Of a stretch of 39,898 nt of DNA, positions 26,147 through 34,770 are shown piece after piece. The notes under the pieces are model-generated. The model was not told the DNA's origin and made no database searches. It was given only the letters and a program-made list of their open reading frames with translations. The stretch's first letter is position 1, and every line of letters begins with the position of its first letter. This stretch comes from an uncultured Saprospiraceae bacterium (lineage in GTDB: Bacteria > Bacteroidota > Bacteroidia > Chitinophagales > Saprospiraceae). The translations under genes were made by a program, and so were the position numbers. The stretch spans positions 1 to 39,898 of the forward strand of contig CAKZTD010000079.1 of assembly GCA_937921595.1 (NCBI GenBank). Reading direction: 5' to 3'.

Positions 26147-26665
26147 TCAAAACCTCTCCGGATGAAATAACTCATCGATATATTGCTTCCGAGTCAAGGT
26201 GTTATAATTATCCCGGCAATCCTCTACCCCACTTCTCATCAAACTGACACAAACACCTTGAGCATTCGCATCTTCTCGATGGCCACGATGTAGGTGACAA
26301 TGTCCAAGTTCGTGAAAGATGATAAACTCTTGAAAATTTCCGTTGCTGTTTATAAAAAAATCTTTATCGATGGTTACTTTCCCTGGCGTGTTTTGACTGT
26401 ATGAACATTGCCCTGCGACATGAGTTTCGGGGATGGCTTTAATTTCTCCAACAATACCTTCTTTCACAAGGTCTACCTCGAATCCACGTTTGGCTGCTTC
26501 TATTTCAAAGGCCTCAAATAAATGCCATAATCGTTCATCGACTTTTGGAAAAACGCGTTCCTCTGGTTCGAGGACAATAGGTTCATCTTTTTTACAATTG
26601 GAAAAAATGGTAATTAGAAGGATTCCTAAAATAGCAATCCGAAGGTTTTCGAAAGACCTTAACAT
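26147..26665 (-). CDS. Putative zinc-metallopeptidase lipoprotein
   Basis: This 172-residue lipoprotein has signal residues 8-23 with the acylation Cys24 (ITIFSNC) followed by KKDEP. The mature part contains a clear gluzincin-type motif, HELGH (H118, E119, H122), in a His-rich run (HELGHCHLHRGH) with extra candidates H124, H126 and H129. A third ligand could be H129 or a later Asp/Glu. Three cysteines (C87, C123, C139) may form disulfides, suggesting a periplasmic or surface location. I do not recognise the family; small Bacteroidota lipoproteins with HExxH are usually annotated as putative metallopeptidases. The real substrate is unknown. It ends 19 bp from the MATE stop (convergent). Confidence 0.65.
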   Translation of the reverse strand: MLRSFENLRIAILGILLITIFSNCKKDEPIVLEPEERVFPKVDERLWHLFEAFEIEAAKRGFEVDLVKEGIVGEIKAIPETHVAGQCSYSQNTPGKVTIDKDFFINSNGNFQEFIIFHELGHCHLHRGHREDANAQGVCVSLMRSGVEDCRDNYNTLTRKQYIDELFHPERF

Positions 26666-26745
26666 AATACTTGATTTATAATGTGAGTAAATCTTTATTA
26701 AGTAAGGTTTTCAAACTTATATGGATGGTTTTTTAATTAGAATTA

Positions 26746-26773
26746 GAACGTGAGCCTTTTACTGCTCACGTTC
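26746..26773 (-). terminator. Terminator-like hairpin downstream of the T9SS cargo gene
   Basis: A perfect 10-bp GC-containing stem (GAACGTGAGC/GCTCACGTTC), an 8-nt loop, and flanking AATT/AATT that also pair after one mismatch. It lies about 100 bp past the stop of the large minus-strand gene and about 80 bp upstream of the lipoprotein gene. A 14-bp perfect palindrome (GTATTCTAGAATAC, 26857-26870) lies between it and the stop codon. Confidence 0.6.
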
Positions 26774-26877
26774 CAATTTTGAACTTTATTAAACGGACTC
26801 TTGTAACGTCAATGAATACAAAATTTATTGTGATAAAATAGAATTTCCTTTCAATTGTATTCTAGAATACCATTATT

Positions 26878-29800
26878 TTATTGAACTATAAAATGGCTAC
26901 TTCGAACTTTGACATTGGAAACTACTTGAATAATATAAGCTCCAGGTGTAAAATGACTAAGATTAAATCTACCCTGTGTCAATATGCCTTTGGCAACAGA
27001 TTGATTTTCTTTGTACATTAATTTTCCAGTAATGTCAATAATTCTAATTTGCACTTTTCCTGAAATATTATTACTAAACTCAAAATTCAATAGATCATCA
27101 ACAGGATTTGGAAATACATTAAATTTATCTTTTATAGTTGTTGCATCTGTAGTAATTACAATTACATCGCTGTACTTAAAAGATCCATCTTCATTTACTA
27201 TTTTAAGGCGATAATAATTATCAATATTATCACGAGGTTGTTCATCCACAAACCTATAGGTTATATTTTCTAAACTATTTCCAAGCGCATTCACTGGATC
27301 GCTTAAAGCATGGAATTGATTTTCTACTCCCTTTCGCTCTACAATAAAATGGCTTGTTTCATTCTCTGATTCAGTTTTCCAGACCAAACGATTTACCGGT
27401 CCATCACTATAACCGGAGAAACTAAGTAACTCCACCGGCAGTACTGGATTAAGACCAACTCTTACCGCCGCAGTTCCTCCAGAGAAGCTTGTCAAACCAT
27501 CAAATTGAACATATTTCACTCCATTGAGATATCCATATTCTGCAGGAGTAAGTACTTGTTTATCAACATTCAAACCACTAGCTATAATTTGCGAATTAGG
27601 TGTGTAAGATTCTCCTATAGTTTTAAACCATATCAATCCACTTGTTGTATAAAGATTTGGTGTTGCTCCATTGGACTCTTTCCAACCTTCAGCCAAATTT
27701 TCAATTCTTGCTGATTCTCTTTCATCATAGAAAAACCGAATATTAACGACTCCATCTAAAACTCCTCCAATAAGATCAATATTCCAATACCTTCCCATTA
27801 CATAAATCGCTTCTTCAACTGAAAGATCTTCTTTAAAAAACACACTGTCAGCATAAGCCGTTGTTCCGTCCAAACTTTCGCTTGTATTGATAGTAACTTC
27901 AGCATCAAAAGCATTCGTATTTCCGCCACTTGGATAATGTTCAATTCCAAACAATAATTGGCTTGGATTTGTGGGGTCATAATAGTACGACCAGACTCCG
28001 CTACTACAAGTATCTGTTGCGACTTTCACCGAATTTGATCCTTGCAAATAAACAGATCCTGATCCACAATCACAATCAATATTCTTAGTCACATAGGACA
28101 ATGGTTCCTGCCAAACAGTACAACCAGTCTCTCTAACTTTTCTTCGATAAAAAGTTGTAGCAGATATAGTTGTCGGATCATAAGTCAAGTTCGTCGCTCC
28201 AACTATTTCAGTCCAGGAACCTGAAAGATCAGTTGTAAATTCCCATTGATAATCTGTATCTGATTCCGGAGATTCTTCGTCAGTTATTTCATTAGGATCA
28301 AAACTTCCACAATTAAATTCATCGCCAGATATTTCATTTTCTTCAACACCTGAACTAAAAACTTCTTTAGAAATTGGATCCGTATAAGTATATTCTGTAC
28401 AAGAAGGACCTACACTTCTTACGCCCATTCTATAATAGTTTGAAACCGTAATCGATCCAGGATCATAACTATCTGCAGTTGCTCCTCCAACCGTTATCCA
28501 TGTATTACCTGGGGCATCCGTTGACTCCCAAATGTACTCATAAGAAGGACCTCCTCCAATTGGTCCAGAGCTTGTAATTATAGCTGGATCAAAAGTTCCA
28601 CATTCTGATTCATCAGAAGAAAGTGTTCCACCATTAGTGACTTCCGTCTTTACAAATTTCACCACCGTATTTGATAAATTATATACCGTACATCCTGATT
28701 CCGAGATTAATCTTCGGTAGTGAGTAGTCGTTAAAAGGTTGTTACTAAAACTTAAATCAGATCCAGTTTCACCAGACATATCAGAAAAGCTAGTCCCATC
28801 CGTACTTGATTGCCATTGATAAATAAAATTATAAGATCCAGAAGGATCTGTCCCTATAATTGTTGTTGGTGTATATGCTGGGCATCCTGCCTCTTCTCCA
28901 CTAATACTTCCACTTTCAAAAAAAGTAGAAGCAATATTTTTTTTCTCAATTACATTCGAACTAAATGTTTCTGAACACCCGCTTTCAGATACTATACGTT
29001 TAAAATAGGTCGTCGTATTTATAGCTCCGGGATCATATGAAATGGAAGTTGCTCCTCCAATATCTGACCATGGTCCATCCTCACTTGAAGAACTTTGCCA
29101 TTGATAGGTTTTAGTCGGCTCTGTATTTGTTGAGTAAGCCGGAGCGGTTAATTCTGTCATCTCTGCTGAATCAAATCCACTACAAGCTTCTTCATTACTT
29201 CCAATTGTTCCTCCATCGTCTAAACCTGTAGCAATTCTTTTTTCAACAATATTAGTATAAGAATTAGCACAGGTATTTTCATTAATAATACCTCTTCTAT
29301 AAAAAGTAGTTGTCGAGATTGTTGTAGGATTATACGTTACCAAATCAGAACTTCCAATGGTAGTCCAAGGACCGGATTCATTCGTTGCAAATTCCCATTC
29401 GTAAGATACGGTTCCTGAGTTGGGCAATCCTCCTCCCGGGGTTGTTCTGCTTGGGGCCGTTCCCCCAAAAGACAAGTCAGCATTTCCAACTAAATCTATG
29501 GCATCATTCGTTCCCGTATTCACATCGAAATTCCAATGGTGAATTAAAGAACCACTTTTGGAATATTTACAATTATTCATTGCCTCATTGACTTCTGATA
29601 AGGTTAGTGCTGAATCATAAATTTTAAAATTATCCAATTCTCCAATTTCTTTTTTTCCTATTTGCACAGCAATGCTGTTGCCAGCGTTTGCAGATTCAGT
29701 AGCAGTAAAATTGCGATCAAGAACTCCATCAATATAGAAATTGATTGTATTCGACGAATAAGTAGCTACGATATGATGCCAATCCCCAATAGTAAGAGCA

Positions 29801-32178
29801 GTATTGCAAATATAGTTTACCGAATTAATACGTAAGCGAAACTTTTCCGCATTTGTTAATTGGAATCTCACATCAATATTGGGAGCATCATCTAAAATAA
29901 TATAAGTAGCAGTACTTGTTGCATCTATAGGTCTTGTCCAAACTTCAAAAGAGAAAGCAGGATCTGTTCCGTTCAAACCAGAAAGGCCTGAACTATAATT
30001 TAAACGATCAGCGTTATTAGTTCCTGAATTTGAATACACACTTCCAGAAGCACAAACATCTCCTCCGTCATTAATACTTACTATTTCAGCAGGATCAAAA
30101 GAAGAACAATTTTGTTCAAAATCTTCGATTTCTCCAGCATTCGAAATACCACAACATCCAGTTGGAGCATTATCTGTATTATTGGTATAATCACATTCAG
30201 GAATTGGCCCTGCTGGAAAATCTGTACTATAAGAAAATGGTGTACTGGTTAGTGTTGAATTTACGACTGCATAAAGGTTAAACTCATTAGGTTGATTCGA
30301 AACGTTTAAGCTAACCGTTATCTCCTCCGACTCACTATTATCTAAATCAATCGTTGTATATCCAGTTCCAATATATCCACTTAAGCCTGTGGGATCTTCT
30401 TCATAAAAAGAAATTGGTGTATTAGAGTTTGCTATCGCACTTCCTTGGTTACTTACCTTCACCGTTACATCTATTTGACTAGAACCACAATTTGAAACAT
30501 CTGCACCAATGATTTCTACAACTAAATCCGCAGCATCAATTACATAATCTCCAAACTCATCTAAAATCGGAGCTTGACTTAGATAATTGTTAAACTTAGT
30601 ACCTAAGTAAAATCCTTTTTGAGGATTAGCGGGTATGGAGAGATCATCATTAATATTAGTAATGTTATATTGAAATTGATTCCAAACTTGTCTTGCATGA
30701 ACCCAAGGTCGATCAGTCGCTTCAAAAGCAATTAGATATCCAGAATTTGCCCCCTTTGGTCCCGAAACATCAGAACAAGAGCAAACAATTTCTGTTGCTC
30801 CATCTGCATCAACATCAACTACAAGAGGATAGTCTGTTCTTGTTCCACTACCACAAGAGATTTGAGCTTTAATTGCCCCCGTTGTACCATCCAATACCCA
30901 TAAATATTCCTGAGCTTTATAAATAACTTCAGAAGCACCATCTCCTTCAAAATCAAAAACAGTACTTCCTGTTCTACCTGATCCATCTTTGACATAGAGA
31001 GACCAAAGTTCTTCAAAAGTATTCGTTCCTGAATTATAGTCAATAACGACATAAACATTCTTACCTGCTAAGCCAACTTCAATTGTTCCATCGCCATTAA
31101 AATCTGCAATGTTTGCTAGACCTCCGGCAGGCGAATTACTAGTAGCCGCACTCGCATCAGAGATAGTAAAAGTATTTCCTATCTGAGTAGACGTTTGTAA
31201 ATCCCAGGCATAAACTTTTCCTCCTGATGTTACAACAGCATCATAGTCATTATCCAAATCAATATCTGCTACAGCAGTAAAACCATCTGGTATTCCTACT
31301 GGAGCAGTAACCTCAAGGTTTAAAGATCCTCCAGAGACATCTACAGAGTACACTTCATTTCCAGCAACTAACTCAAGACCTCCACAATTAGCACAAGCTC
31401 CCGATGATAATACATCTACTGCTGAAGAAAAAGCTTCTCCTGAAGTTGCAGAATTCACACCTGTACTGGAACTACCCGAAGCAATAAAAGCTCCTGTCAA
31501 GGCATTATAAACTTCATTGCCTATAAAAACCTCTGGCGTTCCATCGCCATTAAAATCTGCAATCCCAGGGACTAGTTTTCCATCAGCAGTAACATTCCCA
31601 GTCTGCTTATCAGAAATCCATTTTTGAGTTCCATTATGTTCATAGCAGACCAAGCGTCGTTTATAATCAAAAGAATTTATCTTATCTGAAGTATTCATGA
31701 TAATCTCCCCAAATCCATCTCCATCAATATCAGCAATAGCAATTCCAATATTAAACAATTGGGCAGCAGGAGCATTGATGGTTAATTTATGGCTTCCATC
31801 TCTTCCATCAAAAACATACATGGTGTTGACTAATCCATCATTTTTTACGACTACATCTGGATAGCCATCTGCATCAATATCTGCAACCATGGCCACTTGA
31901 CGATTATCAAAAGGATAGTTTATATTATCGCTTCGCCATTGTTCAGCTACACTAAATTGAGTCGAAGGAAAGGTGGTCGCACTGCAAGCAGAAGCGCAGG
32001 TACCAAAAAAGTTTTCACCTTCACATGGACAATCATCATCATAATAATCAATGAGATTATCACCATCATTATCTATTCCATCGGAACAATCTCCAGGAGA
32101 GGATTCTTGCGCAAAAGTAAAGGATACAAGAAAAAAGGTAATACAGGTCAGATAGACCTTTGGGTTGCAAAGGAACAT
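26878..32178 (-). CDS. Giant secreted T9SS cargo protein with FG-GAP repeats, LamG domain and Ig-like repeats
   Basis: This 1766-residue protein has a signal peptide (about 8-23, FFLVSFTFAQ). An acidic Ca-binding-like segment follows (CSDGIDNDGDNLIDYYDDDC). Then come at least six FG-GAP/VCBS-type blades up to about 500 (ADIDGDGFGE, IADFNGDGTPE, VDVDADGATE) and a CARDB-like region (about 550-680). A LamG/concanavalin-like domain lies at about 720-870 (FSFEVWTRP, GDWHHIVATYSSNTINFYIDG), within five related units of about 90 residues (E..C..FDPAEI..., then Y.WE...GPW..IG...YDP..I..TT.YRR.V.E.GC). The C-terminal about 75 residues are a type A Por sorting domain (FNVFPNPVDDLLNFEF, ending GAYIIQVVSN...FIVQ). 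It is expected on the surface or released. Role unknown; adhesion or polysaccharide binding is inference. Confidence 0.9.
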   Translation of the reverse strand: MFLCNPKVYLTCITFFLVSFTFAQESSPGDCSDGIDNDGDNLIDYYDDDCPCEGENFFGTCASACSATTFPSTQFSVAEQWRSDNINYPFDNRQVAMVADIDADGYPDVVVKNDGLVNTMYVFDGRDGSHKLTINAPAAQLFNIGIAIADIDGDGFGEIIMNTSDKINSFDYKRRLVCYEHNGTQKWISDKQTGNVTADGKLVPGIADFNGDGTPEVFIGNEVYNALTGAFIASGSSSTGVNSATSGEAFSSAVDVLSSGACANCGGLELVAGNEVYSVDVSGGSLNLEVTAPVGIPDGFTAVADIDLDNDYDAVVTSGGKVYAWDLQTSTQIGNTFTISDASAATSNSPAGGLANIADFNGDGTIEVGLAGKNVYVVIDYNSGTNTFEELWSLYVKDGSGRTGSTVFDFEGDGASEVIYKAQEYLWVLDGTTGAIKAQISCGSGTRTDYPLVVDVDADGATEIVCSCSDVSGPKGANSGYLIAFEATDRPWVHARQVWNQFQYNITNINDDLSIPANPQKGFYLGTKFNNYLSQAPILDEFGDYVIDAADLVVEIIGADVSNCGSSQIDVTVKVSNQGSAIANSNTPISFYEEDPTGLSGYIGTGYTTIDLDNSESEEITVSLNVSNQPNEFNLYAVVNSTLTSTPFSYSTDFPAGPIPECDYTNNTDNAPTGCCGISNAGEIEDFEQNCSSFDPAEIVSINDGGDVCASGSVYSNSGTNNADRLNYSSGLSGLNGTDPAFSFEVWTRPIDATSTATYIILDDAPNIDVRFQLTNAEKFRLRINSVNYICNTALTIGDWHHIVATYSSNTINFYIDGVLDRNFTATESANAGNSIAVQIGKKEIGELDNFKIYDSALTLSEVNEAMNNCKYSKSGSLIHHWNFDVNTGTNDAIDLVGNADLSFGGTAPSRTTPGGGLPNSGTVSYEWEFATNESGPWTTIGSSDLVTYNPTTISTTTFYRRGIINENTCANSYTNIVEKRIATGLDDGGTIGSNEEACSGFDSAEMTELTAPAYSTNTEPTKTYQWQSSSSEDGPWSDIGGATSISYDPGAINTTTYFKRIVSESGCSETFSSNVIEKKNIASTFFESGSISGEEAGCPAYTPTTIIGTDPSGSYNFIYQWQSSTDGTSFSDMSGETGSDLSFSNNLLTTTHYRRLISESGCTVYNLSNTVVKFVKTEVTNGGTLSSDESECGTFDPAIITSSGPIGGGPSYEYIWESTDAPGNTWITVGGATADSYDPGSITVSNYYRMGVRSVGPSCTEYTYTDPISKEVFSSGVEENEISGDEFNCGSFDPNEITDEESPESDTDYQWEFTTDLSGSWTEIVGATNLTYDPTTISATTFYRRKVRETGCTVWQEPLSYVTKNIDCDCGSGSVYLQGSNSVKVATDTCSSGVWSYYYDPTNPSQLLFGIEHYPSGGNTNAFDAEVTINTSESLDGTTAYADSVFFKEDLSVEEAIYVMGRYWNIDLIGGVLDGVVNIRFFYDERESARIENLAEGWKESNGATPNLYTTSGLIWFKTIGESYTPNSQIIASGLNVDKQVLTPAEYGYLNGVKYVQFDGLTSFSGGTAAVRVGLNPVLPVELLSFSGYSDGPVNRLVWKTESENETSHFIVERKGVENQFHALSDPVNALGNSLENITYRFVDEQPRDNIDNYYRLKIVNEDGSFKYSDVIVITTDATTIKDKFNVFPNPVDDLLNFEFSNNISGKVQIRIIDITGKLMYKENQSVAKGILTQGRFNLSHFTPGAYIIQVVSNVKVRSSHFIVQ

Positions 32179-32353
32179 AATTAGAAGTTTTTTGTGTATA
32201 AATATGTTGGGTCTGTAGCAATGAGAACTACAACTAATTAAGGGTCTATGACATTAAGTTTACGCCAAACAATATGCCAGTATTATTATTTACTATAATA
32301 CTTTCATTAATTGTCGTGGTTCATCCTAATTAATATTCTTTAAAACAACAAAA

Positions 32354-32372
32354 GCTGCACCAGAGGTACAGC
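32354..32372 (-). terminator. Rho-independent terminator between PadR-M23 operon and T9SS gene
   Basis: On the minus strand GCTGTACC, a TCT loop and GGTGCAGC form an 8-bp stem with one G-U pair, followed by TTTTGTTGTTTT. On the plus strand it is followed by CTTTTTAT, so it works in both directions. It separates the M23 gene from the T9SS cargo gene. Confidence 0.75.
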
Positions 32373-32404
32373 CTTTTTATGAAAAGATGAATAAAGATAT
32401 TATT

Positions 32405-32444
32405 AGAGGTTAGGTTCTAGTAGAAAAACCTAAATCTAACCTCT
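32405..32444 (-). repeat. Inverted repeat just after the M23 gene
   Basis: A perfect 9-bp dyad (AGAGGTTAG at 32405-32413, CTAACCTCT at 32436-32444) with a nested TAGGTT/AACCTA pair in the loop, 17 bp past the M23 stop. Together with the terminator at 32354 this gives a double hairpin 3' end. No T-run follows, so on its own it is more likely a 3' stabiliser. Confidence 0.45.
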
Positions 32445-32460
32445 AACTTATATTCTTTAA

Positions 32461-33174
32461 TCAAGGTCCAAAATATTTCATCGGATCAACCCTTTTTCCA
32501 TCTTTGATCACTTCATAGTGGAGATGAGGAGCGGTGGACATGCCCGAATTTCCAGTCAATCCAATTTCATCTCCCTGTTTGACTTTTTGCCCAACTTCAA
32601 CTTTCATTTCTGATAGTTGTGCATAATGACTTTGAAAAGAATCATCATGTCGAATGATAATGTGTTTACCGTAGCCTCCTTTTTGGTATTCGACTTTTTC
32701 AACAACACCATCAGAAGAAGCATAAACAGGAGTTCCAATTGGTGCTTTAAGATCAATCCCCAAATGCATTTTTTTCTCTTTGAGAATAGGATGAAAACGC
32801 ATTCCAAAAGGGCTGGTAATTTTATAGTTAGTTCCCAAAGGATTCCGACTTGGGGGATCAATATTAATCGCCCAGATCACCGTAAAGGTTGTCAGCATAA
32901 GGCCCAAAATTAAAAAAGATACTTTTTTCATAGAAAGCTTTTTTTGATTTAGTAAATGAATAGTTTGATCTTGAAGTTCTTGTAATTCATCTTTTCTAAA
33001 AGTATCAAACACTTCTTTACTAGCCACATGAAAAGGCATTCCTTCCGCCATTCTGGTCTCGACCATACAACTTAAATGATCTAACATTTCCTCTTTCAAA
33101 GGAAGGTATTCTAATTCTTTAGAAGCTAGAAAAGCCTCAATATTTTCGACTTGCTGATTATTTAATTCTACCAT
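32461..33174 (-). CDS. M23-family cell-wall metallopeptidase with cytoplasmic N-terminal domain
   Basis: This 237-residue protein has three parts. Residues 1-80 are a soluble helical domain without a signal (NNQQVENIEAFL..LKEEMLDHL), a kind commonly found next to PadR regulators. A single membrane helix follows (84-103), then a LytM/M23 peptidase domain (about 118-235) with zinc ligands H137 and D141 (MHLGIDLKAP) and H219 (PHLHYEV), plus H183 (SHYAQL). The active domain should face the periplasm and cut peptidoglycan cross-links. The ATG at 33174 overlaps the end of the PadR gene by 17 bp, so the two are translationally coupled and share PadR control. Using the N-terminal domain as a cytoplasmic sensor is my inference. 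Confidence 0.88.
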   Translation of the reverse strand: MVELNNQQVENIEAFLASKELEYLPLKEEMLDHLSCMVETRMAEGMPFHVASKEVFDTFRKDELQELQDQTIHLLNQKKLSMKKVSFLILGLMLTTFTVIWAINIDPPSRNPLGTNYKITSPFGMRFHPILKEKKMHLGIDLKAPIGTPVYASSDGVVEKVEYQKGGYGKHIIIRHDDSFQSHYAQLSEMKVEVGQKVKQGDEIGLTGNSGMSTAPHLHYEVIKDGKRVDPMKYFGP

Positions 33175-33508
33175 CTAGATTTGCTTTTGGGAATAAAATC
33201 ATTTGCATTGCTGCTGCAAACTCCTGAAATTCCTTAATCTTAGAAATGGTTTCTTTGTTTCCTGCTGGTGTCAGACTGTAATATTTCCTAGCTCTCTTTC
33301 CAATAAATACTTTCTCTGTTTTTAGTAATCCTTCGGATTCTAATTTATGCAAAGTCGGATATAACGCTCCTTCAGTAAGTTCTAATTTTCCATCAGTCAT
33401 GTTTTTTACAAACTGAGAAATTTCATAACCATACATCTTTCCTTGCTCATCGAGCAAACGTAAAATGATGGTTTTTAAGGTTCCTTTTAAAAGTTCTTTT
33501 GAAAACAT
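33158..33508 (-). CDS. PadR-family transcriptional regulator
   Basis: This 116-residue protein has a winged-helix DNA-binding domain typical of PadR: FSKELLKGTLKTIILRLLDE, MYGYEISQ, the recognition region LTEGALYPTLHKLESEGLL, and the wing GKRARKYYSLTPAG. A short C-terminal helix serves for dimerisation. ATG 33508 is preferred to the in-frame TTG at 33514, because family proteins begin M(F/Y)SKELLKG. First gene of a two-gene operon with the M23 peptidase. Two near-identical palindromes lie 10 and 38 bp upstream of the start, so autorepression is likely. The ligand or signal is unknown. Confidence 0.92.
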   Translation of the reverse strand: MFSKELLKGTLKTIILRLLDEQGKMYGYEISQFVKNMTDGKLELTEGALYPTLHKLESEGLLKTEKVFIGKRARKYYSLTPAGNKETISKIKEFQEFAAAMQMILFPKANLDGRIK

Positions 33509-33517
33509 ATGCAATTA

Positions 33518-33536
33518 TACCTAAGAGTTTTAGGTA
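33518..33536 (-). promoter_or_regulatory. Proximal PadR operator
   Basis: TACCTAA-GAGTT-TTAGGTA is a 19-bp palindrome with 7-bp perfect arms, ending 10 bp before the PadR start codon. It shares its half-site with the distal operator; centre spacing is 29 bp. A TAATATTTG run between the two sites on the minus strand resembles the phylum's TAnnTTTG promoter box, so bound PadR would cover the transcription start. Confidence 0.75.
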
Positions 33537-33545
33537 TTCCAAATA

Positions 33546-33566
33546 TTACCTAAGATTCTTAGGTAA
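33546..33566 (-). promoter_or_regulatory. Distal PadR operator
   Basis: TTACCTAAGA-T-TCTTAGGTAA is a perfect 21-bp palindrome, extendable to 23 bp (33545-33567). It is the more symmetric of the two sites sharing ACCTAA half-sites. It sits upstream of the candidate -7 box and is 180 bp from the divergent esterase gene, so joint control of both sides is possible but unproven. Confidence 0.75.
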
Positions 33567-33621
33567 TTTAACATTTTAAAAGAATATTTTACCTTTGAGG
33601 AATACTTGGTTGATTTGTAAA

Positions 33622-33660
33622 TTAGTTATTATTCAATTCTGCGAATTGAATAATAACTAA
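33622..33660. repeat. 18-bp perfect inverted repeat between padR and esterase
   Basis: The arms at 33622-33639 and 33643-33660 are exact reverse complements (TTAGTTATTATTCAATTC as the left arm) with the three-base centre TGC. It lies in the divergent region, 100 bp before the esterase start. There is no T-run on either side, so it is not a classical terminator. An operator, a cruciform, or a stable hairpin in the 5' leader of the esterase mRNA are all possible. Confidence 0.7.
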
Positions 33661-33759
33661 ACACAAAGCAAAACCTTGAAAAAAATTTGACAAAATTTAA
33701 AAAATTAAATATTCCAAACTCAAGTGCTTGATGAGCTTTGTGTTTTCAAACATCATTCA

Positions 33760-34716
33760 ATGAATATACCCATCAAAATAAAAATGCTCCTTTGGTTTCT
33801 TAATAATAACAAAGGCATTAAAATTTATGAGATGACTCCTGAAAGAGCTCGGCAATCTGCCGGTAAGCTGAGTGAAAAAATGGAAGTCTTTTATGAGTAC
33901 CCAGCCATCAAAATGTCAAAGATCAATGATTTAAATATTAAAGGTAGAAACGGAGCTATTCCCATACGTATCTATCAACCAACTACCGAAGATAATCTTC
34001 CAGTGATTGTTTACTTTCACGGGGGAGGTTTTGTTTTTAATGATATTGAAAGTCATGATAAAGTTTGCCGTCGGATCGCAAGAGATAATAATGCGGTTGT
34101 AGTTTCAGTAGAATATCGGCTTGCCCCTGAACATAAATTTCCAAAAGGTTTGCATGATGCATATGATGCAACTTGTTGGGTTGCTGAAAATGCGAAAAAT
34201 ATTAATGCCGATTCTAAAAAACTTATCGTCATGGGCGATAGTGCAGGAGGTAACCTAGCTGCTGTCGTTTGCTCAATGGCCAGAGATTTGAAAGGTCCAA
34301 ATATTTCTTATCAGGTTCTTATTTACCCATGTACAGATGCGACTTTAAATTCTCCTTCGATAGACCAATTCGCAAAAGGTTTTTTATTAGAAAAGAAAAT
34401 GATCGAATGGTTTACTCAACATTATATTTCCAAACCAGAAGACATTTACAATCCTTTAATGTCTCCAGTTTTTGCTAAAGACTTTTCTAGTTTACCTCCA
34501 GCATTTATTCTTACAGGTGCATGCGATCCTCTAAAAGATGAAGCAGTAAAGTATGCCAAGCTACTCGGAGATGCAGGCAATCAAGTTACGCACAAAGATT
34601 ACGAAGGTTTAATTCATGGCTTTATTGGACTGCCCCGATTATCGAATAAAATTCTCCTTGCTTATCAAGATATTCAAGAACACCTTTCCAAGAATTTAGT
34701 ATTGAAAAATTCCTGA
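33760..34716 (+). CDS. Alpha/beta hydrolase, hormone-sensitive-lipase (HSL) type esterase
   Basis: This 318-residue enzyme has the HSL oxyanion motif HGGG (VYFHGGGFVFND), the nucleophile S161 in MGDSAGGN, and D256 (ACDPLKDE) and H286 (LIHGF) completing the triad. This family hydrolyses short-chain acyl or aryl esters. There is no signal peptide; the N-terminal hydrophobic patch (MLLWFL) belongs to the cap helix. ATG 33760 is taken as the start, because the GTG at 33724 would add 12 residues unlike the family. It is divergent from the PadR-M23 operon and followed after 54 bp by an M19 dipeptidase on the same strand, with which it may be co-transcribed. Natural substrate unknown. Confidence 0.9.
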   Translation: MNIPIKIKMLLWFLNNNKGIKIYEMTPERARQSAGKLSEKMEVFYEYPAIKMSKINDLNIKGRNGAIPIRIYQPTTEDNLPVIVYFHGGGFVFNDIESHDKVCRRIARDNNAVVVSVEYRLAPEHKFPKGLHDAYDATCWVAENAKNINADSKKLIVMGDSAGGNLAAVVCSMARDLKGPNISYQVLIYPCTDATLNSPSIDQFAKGFLLEKKMIEWFTQHYISKPEDIYNPLMSPVFAKDFSSLPPAFILTGACDPLKDEAVKYAKLLGDAGNQVTHKDYEGLIHGFIGLPRLSNKILLAYQDIQEHLSKNLVLKNS

Positions 34717-34770
34717 TAGGGATTTAGATTAATAGCTTTTTCTCCTTACTTTGGGAAAAATAACATAATC

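Noticed and set aside
31897-32184. Plus-strand open frame with an Ile-rich product opposite the T9SS signal peptide
   Set aside because: The low-complexity Ile run comes from antisense reading of Asp-rich codons (GAT/GAC) in the Ca-binding segment.
33518-33660. CRISPR-like repeats
   Set aside because: Only two operator-like palindromes and one unrelated dyad; no regular spacing, no third repeat, no cas genes.
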